DNA from: an uncultured Ruminococcus sp.
GTDB taxonomy: Bacteria; Bacillota; Clostridia; Oscillospirales; Acutalibacteraceae
Length of the DNA stretch: 58,984 bases
Assembly: GCA_902794395.1 (NCBI GenBank)
Contig: CADBHB010000020.1
Location: forward strand, 1 to 58,984
Direction: 5' to 3'
The number at the start of each line of letters is the position of its first letter. Within the stretch, counting starts at the first letter, position 1. Below the pieces are notes generated by a model. It saw nothing but the letters and a program-made list of their open reading frames with translations. It did no database searches and was not told the DNA's origin. The position numbers were made by a program, and so were the translations under genes. Shown here in pieces: positions 1-7,667 of the stretch.

Positions 1-14
1 AAGGAGTGACACAG

Positions 15-965
15 ATGATAGAGGTGAAACACCTTACCAAGCGCTACGGCAAGATAACCGCCGTCGATGACATCAGCTTCACGGTGGATTCGGGCGAGGT
101 ACTGGGCTTTCTGGGACCGAACGGCGCGGGAAAATCAACAACGATGAACATCATCACAGGCTACATTTCCTCTACGGAGGGCACCGTGACGGTGGACGGC
201 ACGGAGATTTTGAAGGAGCCGAAGAAAACCAAGCAAAAAATCGGCTACCTTCCCGAGATACCGCCGCTGTATATGGAAATGACCGTGCGCAAATATCTGG
301 AATTCATGTTCGACCTAAAGCAGGTAAAGCTGCCCAAGGCAAAGCACGTGGATGAGGTGATGCGTCTGGTAGGGCTTGAAAAGCACGGCAAGCGCCTGAT
401 AAAGAACCTGTCTAAGGGCTACCGCCAGCGCGTCGGCTTCGCGCAGGCGCTTTTAGGCAATCCGCCCGTAATAATCCTGGACGAACCCACGGTGGGACTC
501 GACCCCAAACAGATAATTGAGATACGCAAGCTGATAAAGGGGCTGGGTAAAAAGCACACGGTGATCTTCTCCTCGCACGTGTTAAGCGAGATCTCCGCCA
601 CCTGCGACAGAGTCATCATTATTTCCGACGGCAAGCTGGTCGCCGACGCCAAGTCCGACGAGCTGCACAACGTGCTCTCCGACAAGCGGCGGCTGCTGCT
701 TACGGTGGAGGGCAAGCCCTCAGAGGTTAGCGAGGCGCTGCTAAAGCTCCCCGAAGTACAGCGGGTTAAGAAGCTTGACCCCGCGGGAAAGGGCGCTTTC
801 TCCTACTCGGTGGAATTTAACGCGGGCGAGGACATCCGCCGCGCGGTGTTCCGCGCGCTGTCGCGCTCAGACTGCCCGATACTTGAAATGAGATCGGGCG
901 ACGGCAGCCTTGAGGAGCTTTATCTGAGGCTGACCGAAAACGCAAAGGAAGGAGAAAACGAATGA
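15..965 (+). CDS. ABC transporter ATP-binding protein (GldA/CcmA-like)
   Basis: Cytoplasmic ATPase subunit of an ABC-2 type exporter, 316 residues. The P-loop GPNGAGKS lies at residues 34-41, the signature LSKGYRQR near residue 135, Walker B VIILDEP follows, then a D-loop and the switch histidine in SSHVLSE. The C-terminal ~90 residues form the small extra domain usual in GldA/CcmA-type ATPases. An upstream in-frame GTG at 6 exists, but AAGGAG at 1-6 sits 8 bases before the ATG at 15, so that ATG is chosen. The stop overlaps the permease start by 4 bases, showing translational coupling. The following genes (permease, GldG-like and DUF4340 proteins) match the gliding-type ABC arrangement. The substrate cannot be told from sequence. 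Promoter and any upstream partner lie outside the window. Confidence 0.93.
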   Translation: MIEVKHLTKRYGKITAVDDISFTVDSGEVLGFLGPNGAGKSTTMNIITGYISSTEGTVTVDGTEILKEPKKTKQKIGYLPEIPPLYMEMTVRKYLEFMFDLKQVKLPKAKHVDEVMRLVGLEKHGKRLIKNLSKGYRQRVGFAQALLGNPPVIILDEPTVGLDPKQIIEIRKLIKGLGKKHTVIFSSHVLSEISATCDRVIIISDGKLVADAKSDELHNVLSDKRRLLLTVEGKPSEVSEALLKLPEVQRVKKLDPAGKGAFSYSVEFNAGEDIRRAVFRALSRSDCPILEMRSGDGSLEELYLRLTENAKEGENE

Positions 966-1666
966 TTGCCATATTAAAACGCGAGCTTTCGGGCTATTTC
1001 AACTCGGCGATAGCCTACGTGGTATTGGCGGTGTACTTCTTCTTTTCGGGGCTGTTTTTCCAATCCTACTGCTTTGTAGGGGATTCTACCAGCCTGTCCT
1101 ACGTATTCGCCAATATGTTTTACATCATAATGTTCATAATCCCCGTGCTGACCATGAAAACCTTCGCGGAGGAAAAAAAGCAAAAAACCGATCAGGCGCT
1201 GTTTACCTCGCCCGTCAGCCTCACCGAGGTGGTGCTGGGCAAGTTCTTGGGCGCGCTGTTCATTTACGCGCTGTGCTGCACCATCTTTTTGGTGTACGCC
1301 GTAGTTATTTCCTTCTTCGGCGAGCCTCAGTGGTCGGTGGTGCTGTGTACGCTGCTGGGCATCTTTTTGCTGGGCGCGGCGATGATAGCCATAAACATCT
1401 TTATCTCGACCCTGACCGAGAGCATGGTAGTGGCGGCTGTAGTGGGCATGGGCGCCGGTCTGCTTATCGACACCATGGGCTACTTCATCAGCATAATACC
1501 CGTAAAACGAGTAACCGACCTGCTCGAAAAAATCAACTTTTTAAACTACTACACCAACTTCACCTACGGTATCCTGAGTATAGTGGATGTGGTGTTTTAC
1601 CTGAGCGTGACGGCGCTGTTCATTTTCCTGAGCGTCCTCTCGCTTGAAAGACGCCGCTGGAGCTGA
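962..1666 (+). CDS. ABC-2 type permease (GldF-like)
   Basis: Integral membrane subunit paired with the preceding ATPase, 234 residues, with about six hydrophobic segments starting at residues 16-38 (YVVLAVYFFFSGLFF). The family motif region LTMKTFAEEKKQKTDQALFTSPVS, a charged cytosolic loop seen in GldF/ABC-2 permeases, follows the second segment. The ATG overlaps the ATPase stop (ATGA), so the two are co-translated. It is slightly shorter than many GldF proteins but not visibly truncated. Its function is inferred as forming the membrane channel of an exporter or lipoprotein/polysaccharide-handling complex; no substrate can be assigned. Confidence 0.9.
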   Translation: MIAILKRELSGYFNSAIAYVVLAVYFFFSGLFFQSYCFVGDSTSLSYVFANMFYIIMFIIPVLTMKTFAEEKKQKTDQALFTSPVSLTEVVLGKFLGALFIYALCCTIFLVYAVVISFFGEPQWSVVLCTLLGIFLLGAAMIAINIFISTLTESMVVAAVVGMGAGLLIDTMGYFISIIPVKRVTDLLEKINFLNYYTNFTYGILSIVDVVFYLSVTALFIFLSVLSLERRRWS

Positions 1667-1677
1667 GGAGGGATATG

Positions 1678-3168
1678 ATGAAACGATTAGCGAAAAAAAT
1701 CTTCTCGGCTATCCGCAATTCGCGCAAGGCGCGGCACGGCTTAACGGCGCTGGGCTTTTTGGCGCTGGCGGTGGCAACGGTCATTTTGCTAAATATTATA
1801 ACCGCCAAGCTGGTGGATCGCTTTCCCGATTTGAAGGCGGACTTCACCGCCAACAAGGCGTACGCGCTGTCCTCGGACACCGTGGAGTACATCAGCCACC
1901 TGGACAAGGACGTAAAGCTGTACATCAACTCAGACGAAAAGACCTTCCTCAGCGGCGGCTCGTACTTCGTACAGGCCAAGAACCTGCTGGATAAAATGCA
2001 GAGCAGATCGAACGGCAAATTCACCTACGACTTTGTGAATCTGACCGAAAACCCCAACTTCACCCGCAAGTATCCCAACATAGACTGGACCACCCGCAGC
2101 ACTGTTGCCGTGATAGAAAGCGGCGACCAGTACAAGGGTCTGGAGCTGGAGGACTGCTTCACCTACGACGAGAAATACTATCAGGCGTATCAGCAGTATA
2201 TGTGGACCGGCACCACGATAGAGCAGGCGGTCGTCAAGGGCTCGGTGTATGTCACCGACGAAAACAAGGTGCTTGTTAACGTGATGACCGGCGAAGGCGA
2301 GGACGGCTACGACGCGCTTGTAAGCCTGCTAAACGACAACGCCTACGAAACCGAGGAGGTCTCGCTCGTCACCGACGCCATCAACGAAAAAGCGCAGATC
2401 GTGCTGCTCTACGCGCCGCAGACAGACTTAAACGAAAAGAGCGCCCAGGCGCTGGGCGAGTGGCTTGAAAACGGCGGCAAATACGGCAAAACACTTATTT
2501 ATGTGCCCGCATCTAACCCGCAGCTGGTAGGCATAAGCACCCCCAACCTAGACGCTATACTCAGCGAATGGGGCATGCAGGTAAACGACGGCTACGTCTA
2601 CGAAACCAACACCCACTACATTTGGGGCAGCAGCATGCTGGACTACATCGTAGAATACACCGACTACTACTTTGACACCCTTAAGACCCGCAACGTACCC
2701 GTGGCGGTCAGCTACGCCCACGGCGTCACCATAAAGGACACCACCTCGGCACACGCTATCCTGCAAACCTCCGATAAGGCGGGCATCTATCCCGCAGACG
2801 CCGACCAGAGCTTCAATTACGAGGACTCTGTGACCGGCGAGGCTATTCCCATAGCCGCCGAGGGCACCAAATCGGGCACCGAGGACACCTCGCACGTCAT
2901 CGCATTCAGCTCCTCGAGTATGTTTGACAGCCAAATGCTCAACTACCCCAGCTTTAACAACGCGACATTCTTTATGAACATGGTAAACACCATAGCCGAC
3001 CGAGAGGACAGCACCATCGTCATCGCGTCAAAATCGCTGCAAAGCCCCACCATGGGCGCGCCCACGGTAGCGACGCAAAAAACTATAATGATAATCTTTG
3101 TGTTTGCCCTTCCCGCGTCGATCCTGCTGGTGGCAATAATACTGTGGATTCGCAGGAGGAACCGCTAA
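1678..3168 (+). CDS. GldG-like ABC transporter-associated protein
   Basis: Membrane-anchored extracytoplasmic component of the gliding-type ABC system, 496 residues. One N-terminal transmembrane helix (about residues 20-45, LTALGFLALAVATVILLNII) is followed by a ~420-residue extracellular domain, then a C-terminal helix (IMIIFVFALPASILLVAIILW) and the basic end RRRNR. This TM-large domain-TM layout is typical of GldG/IFT52-like proteins. ATG codons occur at 1675 and 1678; GAGGAGG at 1665-1671 is 6 bases from 1678 and only 3 from 1675, so 1678 is preferred. It overlaps the next gene at TAATG. The role in Firmicutes is not established. Confidence 0.8.
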   Translation: MKRLAKKIFSAIRNSRKARHGLTALGFLALAVATVILLNIITAKLVDRFPDLKADFTANKAYALSSDTVEYISHLDKDVKLYINSDEKTFLSGGSYFVQAKNLLDKMQSRSNGKFTYDFVNLTENPNFTRKYPNIDWTTRSTVAVIESGDQYKGLELEDCFTYDEKYYQAYQQYMWTGTTIEQAVVKGSVYVTDENKVLVNVMTGEGEDGYDALVSLLNDNAYETEEVSLVTDAINEKAQIVLLYAPQTDLNEKSAQALGEWLENGGKYGKTLIYVPASNPQLVGISTPNLDAILSEWGMQVNDGYVYETNTHYIWGSSMLDYIVEYTDYYFDTLKTRNVPVAVSYAHGVTIKDTTSAHAILQTSDKAGIYPADADQSFNYEDSVTGEAIPIAAEGTKSGTEDTSHVIAFSSSSMFDSQMLNYPSFNNATFFMNMVNTIADREDSTIVIASKSLQSPTMGAPTVATQKTIMIIFVFALPASILLVAIILWIRRRNR

Positions 3169-4679
3169 TGACCAAGAAAAAAGGAATAATCATCGCGGCG
3201 GCAGTCGCAGTGGTGCTGGCAGGTGTGCTGCTGGCGCTGATCTTCGCCCCCAAGGGCGGCAAAAAAGCCGCCAAAAAAGCTGCCACCATCGACGAAGGCA
3301 TAGATATGTCGGTATCCGTCGACGAAAACGGCATACATCAGGCTCAGATAAACACCGGCAAAAACGGCGAAATAGAAAACAACAGCTACGGCACGCTGAT
3401 GGAGTACTACCCCGCGAACATCCGCGAGATACACGTGGAGAACCGCAAGGGCACCTTTGACGTGACCTCGCAGACCCCCGAGGGTCAGGCGACCCAATAC
3501 ACCATAAAAGGCTATGAGGACCTGGAGCTTCAGGCGGGCAACCCCGACCTGATCGCCACCGCGGCGGCAAGCCTCAAATTCTCTCAGGTAGCTACGCTCG
3601 ACAAAGAAAAGGGCAACAGCGAGTTCGGCTTTGACAATCCGCGCTCCACCGTCACCGTCACCTACTCCGACAACACCAAGTCTATCATCATCGTGGGCGA
3701 CGACGCTCCTCAGCAGGCGGGCACCTATGTACGCTTCGGCACCGGCGACGCGGTGTACGTTACCGACACCGAAACGGTTTCGGCCTTTGACTTCGGCGTG
3801 ACCGACCTTATCAGCCTTACGATAAACAGCGCCGCCGACTCGACAGAAAGCAGCCAGGCTAGCGCCATCACGCTATCGGGCAGCGCCTTTGAAAAGGAGA
3901 TTACGCTGGAGCCGAGCACCGACGAAAACTACTCCGCCTCCTATCAGATGACCGCGCCCGTCAAGCGCTTTGCCAACGAGCACGAGTCGAGTCTGGTCAC
4001 CGGAGCCATCCGCGACCTCTACGCCTCCTCGGTAAAATATGCCAACCCCTCCGACAGCCAGCTTTCACAGGCGGGTCTGCAAACGCCATATGCCCGTCTG
4101 CAGGCGACCTACCCCGACTGTACCGTTGAGCTGCTCGCCTCAAAGCCCGACACCGAGGGCAACGTAAACCTCATGGTCGCGGGCAAAAACGTGGTGTATG
4201 TCATCGCGGCGGAAAAGGTGCCGTGGACAAAAACCTCCTATGAAAAGCTCTGCTATGAATACGTGCTCCTGCCCAAGATGACCGAGCTGACCGGCGTTGA
4301 GGTGCAGGCAAACGGCGAGACCTACGCCTTCAAGCTCAACACCACCGAGAGCACCTCTACCGACGAACAGGGTGTGGAAACCACCACGGTCAACACCTCC
4401 TGCTTCCTCGACAACAGGGAGATACAGATAGGCGACTTTACCACCTTCTACAACCTTATCACGCTTATCCAGCCCTCCGACGTCAAAGCGGACAGCGGCA
4501 GCGGCAAGCAGGTGCTTAGCCTCAGCTACACCTTCTCGGACGGCAGCACCGCTAAAGCGGAATACACAGACACAGGCGCCGACACCTACGCCGTCAGCCT
4601 CAACGGAGAATCGGCGGGACACGCCGCAAAGGCAGAGGTGACGCGCGCGATAAACGGTATTGACGCGGTAACGAAATAA
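3168..4679 (+). CDS. DUF4340 domain-containing membrane-anchored protein
   Basis: A 503-residue protein with one N-terminal transmembrane helix (GIIIAAAVAVVLAGVLLALIF) followed by a lysine/alanine-rich stretch and a large predicted extracellular beta-rich region. DUF4340 proteins commonly follow GldG-like genes, and both the position and the repeated beta-type segments fit that family. The ATG at 3168 overlaps the previous stop (TAATG) and has AGGAGGA at 3154-3160, 7 bases away, so the upstream in-frame GTG at 3144 is rejected. The next gene begins immediately after the stop. The function is unknown; it is probably an extracytoplasmic partner of the ABC complex. Confidence 0.75.
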   Translation: MTKKKGIIIAAAVAVVLAGVLLALIFAPKGGKKAAKKAATIDEGIDMSVSVDENGIHQAQINTGKNGEIENNSYGTLMEYYPANIREIHVENRKGTFDVTSQTPEGQATQYTIKGYEDLELQAGNPDLIATAAASLKFSQVATLDKEKGNSEFGFDNPRSTVTVTYSDNTKSIIIVGDDAPQQAGTYVRFGTGDAVYVTDTETVSAFDFGVTDLISLTINSAADSTESSQASAITLSGSAFEKEITLEPSTDENYSASYQMTAPVKRFANEHESSLVTGAIRDLYASSVKYANPSDSQLSQAGLQTPYARLQATYPDCTVELLASKPDTEGNVNLMVAGKNVVYVIAAEKVPWTKTSYEKLCYEYVLLPKMTELTGVEVQANGETYAFKLNTTESTSTDEQGVETTTVNTSCFLDNREIQIGDFTTFYNLITLIQPSDVKADSGSGKQVLSLSYTFSDGSTAKAEYTDTGADTYAVSLNGESAGHAAKAEVTRAINGIDAVTK

Positions 4680-5936
4680 ATGATGAAACGAAACTTTCTT
4701 TTAACAGGCGCTTCGGCGCTGATGGCGGCAGCGCTGCTAAGCGGCTGCTCGCTGACACAGCTTTTGCCGGGCAGCGGCGGCGAAATAAAAAAAGCGCAGC
4801 TCGGCGACCTGCCCACCGCGGAGGAAATGACTATAAAATACAACGGCTACGGCTTCGCGGCGCTTACCTCGCTGGAGGAAAAACGCCTGTACGCGGGCAT
4901 TGACAGAGCGCTGCAGCAAAACACGAGCGTCGAGTTCACCACAGAAAAGCTGGAGGACGTTGACCGCGTAAGCGACGTGCTGGAGTTTTACAAGGACGAC
5001 CACCCCGAGGTTTTCTGGATAGACGAAACCGCTCCCTACTACTACAAGGAGAGCGGCGGCGTGCTGAGCGTTCAGCTCCACTACAAGCTGGAGGGCGCCG
5101 AGCTGGAGCAGGCAAAGGCGACGCTTGAGAGCAAGCTTGAGGAGATCACCTCAGAAGCTCCGCAAGGCGTTTCGGAATACGAGCTCGAGCTGTATGTGCA
5201 CAACTACATCATCCAAAACTGCGACTACGACACCGAGGCGGTGGAGATGCACAAGCAGGACACCGTGCGCTCTAACGAGCAAAACGTCTACGGCGTGCTT
5301 GTAGAGGGCAGAGCGGTGTGCGAGGGCTACGCCCGCGCGTTCCAGCTGCTCTGTGAACGGCTCGACGTGCGCTGCTGGGTCATCCAGGGTCAGGCGCTCG
5401 GCTTTGAGGGCGATGGCAACACCAACCATATCTGGAACTGCGTCATGCTCAACGGCGAGTGGTATCAGGTGGACGTCACCTGGGACGACTACGACGGCGC
5501 CGAGACCTTCGGCGACGAACAGTACTACTACTTTAACCTGACGACAGCGGAAATGGAAAAGGACCATGTGATAGCGCCGAGCTACAGCGACTACGATTCA
5601 AACGACGTATGGTACAACGGATTTGTGCCGCAGTGCGACAGCACCGAGTACTACTACTTCTATCGCAACGCCCACATGATCTACGACCTCGACGACAGCG
5701 GCAATATAGACTGGCTGGTGCAGGCAGCCTCGACCAACGACAGCTACTGCGTTTACATGATAAGCGAAGATCTGGACTTTGAAACCACTTACAACAGCAT
5801 AGTGCAGGATTACGCCTATCAGTGGATCTCATCCGCCAACGTCATAAACGGCTACGAACCCAATATCGGCGACACCTGCAAGCTGAGCGCCAACGACACG
5901 CGGCGGATCGTTACGCTGATCTTGGTTTATGAATAG
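4680..5936 (+). CDS. Lipoprotein with transglutaminase-like (Cys-His-Asp) domain
   Basis: Predicted secreted lipoprotein of 418 residues. The signal peptide ends in a lipobox (LLSGC, cysteine near residue 23). A transglutaminase/protease-like core is seen in the middle: the nucleophile region GRAVCEGYARAFQLLCE, a conserved HIWNCV histidine segment and VDVTWDD with the aspartate, in the order Cys-His-Asp expected of this fold. The C-terminal ~130 residues are rich in Tyr and Asp and unassigned. Start codons at 4680 and 4683 are both possible; no clear ribosome binding site is visible and the gene abuts the previous stop, so coupling is likely. It may remodel peptide or cell-wall substrates; the actual reaction is not predictable. 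Confidence 0.82.
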   Translation: MMKRNFLLTGASALMAAALLSGCSLTQLLPGSGGEIKKAQLGDLPTAEEMTIKYNGYGFAALTSLEEKRLYAGIDRALQQNTSVEFTTEKLEDVDRVSDVLEFYKDDHPEVFWIDETAPYYYKESGGVLSVQLHYKLEGAELEQAKATLESKLEEITSEAPQGVSEYELELYVHNYIIQNCDYDTEAVEMHKQDTVRSNEQNVYGVLVEGRAVCEGYARAFQLLCERLDVRCWVIQGQALGFEGDGNTNHIWNCVMLNGEWYQVDVTWDDYDGAETFGDEQYYYFNLTTAEMEKDHVIAPSYSDYDSNDVWYNGFVPQCDSTEYYYFYRNAHMIYDLDDSGNIDWLVQAASTNDSYCVYMISEDLDFETTYNSIVQDYAYQWISSANVINGYEPNIGDTCKLSANDTRRIVTLILVYE

Positions 5937-5946
5937 GAGAGTGAAC

Positions 5947-6693
5947 ATGAAATACGATGTAAGACAGCTTCCCTTGCTTTCCAATGAGGAGATCGCGCAG
6001 GGAATATTCGATATGCGCCTGCGCTACGAGCAGGACGACCTGCCCGTGAGCTGCGGGCAGTTTGCCCATGTATATGTGCCGGGCAAGACGCTGCGCCGAC
6101 CCATTTCGGTATGCGACGCGAGCGACGGCGTGCTGCGCCTGGTTTACCAGGTAAAGGGCGAGGGCACAAGGCTCATGTCACAGATGAAAGGCGGCAGCGT
6201 GGATGTGCTGGTGCCGCTCGGCAACGGATTTGACATCCAAAAGGGCAGGCGATACTGCCTTATCGGCGGAGGAATAGGCGTGCCGCCTATGCTGTACACC
6301 GCCAAGCAGTGCGACGATCCGCTGATAATCACGGGCTTTCGCAACAAATCGCTGGTAATATTGCAGGACGACCTTCGATCACAGGGAGAAACACTGCTCT
6401 GCACCGACGACGGCACCGCGGGCAGACAGGGATTTGTTACCGACCTGCTGCGCGAGCGCATAAATGAAGTAGACGAGGTCTGCGCCTGCGGTCCGACCCC
6501 CATGCTAAAGGCGGTAGCCGCCGTGTGCAAAGAATCGGGCAAACCCTGCCGGGTCTCGCTGGAGGAGCGCATGGGCTGCGGCGTCGGCGCATGTCTGGTA
6601 TGCGCGGTCAAGGTACGCAAAAACGGTGAGGAGATCATGCAGCATGTCTGCAAAGACGGTCCCGTTTTCAACGCTGAGGAGGTGGTTTTCTGA
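5947..6693 (+). CDS. pyrK: Dihydroorotate dehydrogenase B, electron-transfer subunit PyrK
   Basis: Iron-sulfur/FAD subunit of the NAD-dependent class 1B dihydroorotate dehydrogenase in pyrimidine synthesis, 248 residues. It shows the FAD-binding N-terminal barrel (RRPISVCD), the NAD-binding GGGIGVPPM loop, and the C-terminal [2Fe-2S] cysteines in GCGVGACLVCAV plus a distal HVC. ATG 5947 is preferred over an in-frame ATG at 5929 because AGGAGA at 5935-5940 lies 6 bases before it and the resulting N-terminus (MKYDVRQLPLL) is family-like. The stop overlaps pyrD by one base (TGATG), so the two subunits are made together. It lies directly behind the lipoprotein gene with only a short gap. Confidence 0.95.
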   Translation: MKYDVRQLPLLSNEEIAQGIFDMRLRYEQDDLPVSCGQFAHVYVPGKTLRRPISVCDASDGVLRLVYQVKGEGTRLMSQMKGGSVDVLVPLGNGFDIQKGRRYCLIGGGIGVPPMLYTAKQCDDPLIITGFRNKSLVILQDDLRSQGETLLCTDDGTAGRQGFVTDLLRERINEVDEVCACGPTPMLKAVAAVCKESGKPCRVSLEERMGCGVGACLVCAVKVRKNGEEIMQHVCKDGPVFNAEEVVF

Positions 6694-7604
6694 TGGCTGA
6701 TTTATCTGTAAGCGTCGCGGGCGTCCGCTTTGAAAACCCGCTGATCGCCGCGTCGGGCACCTTCGGCTTCGGCAGAGAATACGGCGAGTTCTATCCGCTT
6801 GGCACGCTGGGCGGCATCTCCTGCAAGGGAATCACCCTGCACCGCCGCGACGGCAATCCGCCGCCGCGCATCGCCGAAACTCCTTCGGGCATATTAAACG
6901 CCGTCGGCTTGCAAAACCCCGGTGTAGATGTGTTCATACGGGAGGATCTGCCGTGGCTCAAGCAGCAGAACACGGTTGTCATAGCGAATATAGCGGGCAA
7001 CACCGTGGAGGAATACTGCCAAATGGCTGAAAAGCTGAGTGACACCGACGTGGACATGATAGAGCTGAACATTTCCTGCCCCAACGTAAAAAGCGGCGGC
7101 GTGCAGTTTGGCACAAGCTGCGAGAGCGTGGGCAACATCACCTCGCAGGTGCGCGCTCACTGCAAAAAGCCCCTCATAGTAAAGCTCAGCCCCAATGTCA
7201 CCGACATCGCCTCCATAGCTCAGGCGGCGGAAGCGTCGGGCGCCGACGCCGTATCTATGATAAACACCCTGACGGGCATGCGCATTGACATCCGCACCCG
7301 CCGTCCCATTATCCGCAACAACACGGGCGGTCTAAGCGGCGCGGCGGTATTCCCCGTCGCGGTCAGAATGGTCTGGCAGGTAGCTAACGCCGTCAAGATA
7401 CCCATTATCGGCATGGGCGGCATAACCACCTGGGAGGACGCCGTTGAAATGCTGATGGCAGGCGCCACCGCCCTGCAAATAGGCACCGTGCTTTTCTCTG
7501 ACCCATACGCTCCCGTCAAGATAAACGAGGGGCTCAACCGTTTCCTCGACGAAAACGGCATAAAAAGCGTGACCGAGCTTACCGGCACCGTCAAGCCCTG
7601 GTAG
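6693..7604 (+). CDS. pyrD: Dihydroorotate dehydrogenase B, catalytic subunit PyrD
   Basis: FMN-containing catalytic subunit that oxidises dihydroorotate to orotate, passing electrons to PyrK and NAD+; 303 residues, the usual length. A TIM-barrel start (FENPLIAASGTFGFG), the active-site segment NISCPNV with the catalytic cysteine of class 1 enzymes, and the FMN phosphate-binding IIGMGGI segment are visible. The start overlaps the pyrK stop. The gene ends 19 bases before a strong bidirectional terminator. No other pyr genes are in the window, so the rest of the pathway must be elsewhere. Confidence 0.96.
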   Translation: MADLSVSVAGVRFENPLIAASGTFGFGREYGEFYPLGTLGGISCKGITLHRRDGNPPPRIAETPSGILNAVGLQNPGVDVFIREDLPWLKQQNTVVIANIAGNTVEEYCQMAEKLSDTDVDMIELNISCPNVKSGGVQFGTSCESVGNITSQVRAHCKKPLIVKLSPNVTDIASIAQAAEASGADAVSMINTLTGMRIDIRTRRPIIRNNTGGLSGAAVFPVAVRMVWQVANAVKIPIIGMGGITTWEDAVEMLMAGATALQIGTVLFSDPYAPVKINEGLNRFLDENGIKSVTELTGTVKPW

Positions 7605-7622
7605 GTTCTTAAAATTAAACTC

Positions 7623-7652
7623 AAAAAAACAGCCCCGAAGGGCTGTTTTTTT
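7623..7652. terminator. Bidirectional rho-independent terminator (pyrD / LRR-dockerin gene)
   Basis: CAGCCC at 7630-7635 pairs with GGGCTG at 7640-7645 around a CGAA loop, flanked by A7 on the left and T7 on the right, so it can terminate both converging genes. Confidence 0.9.
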
Positions 7653-7667
7653 ATTGGCAAGCGCACA

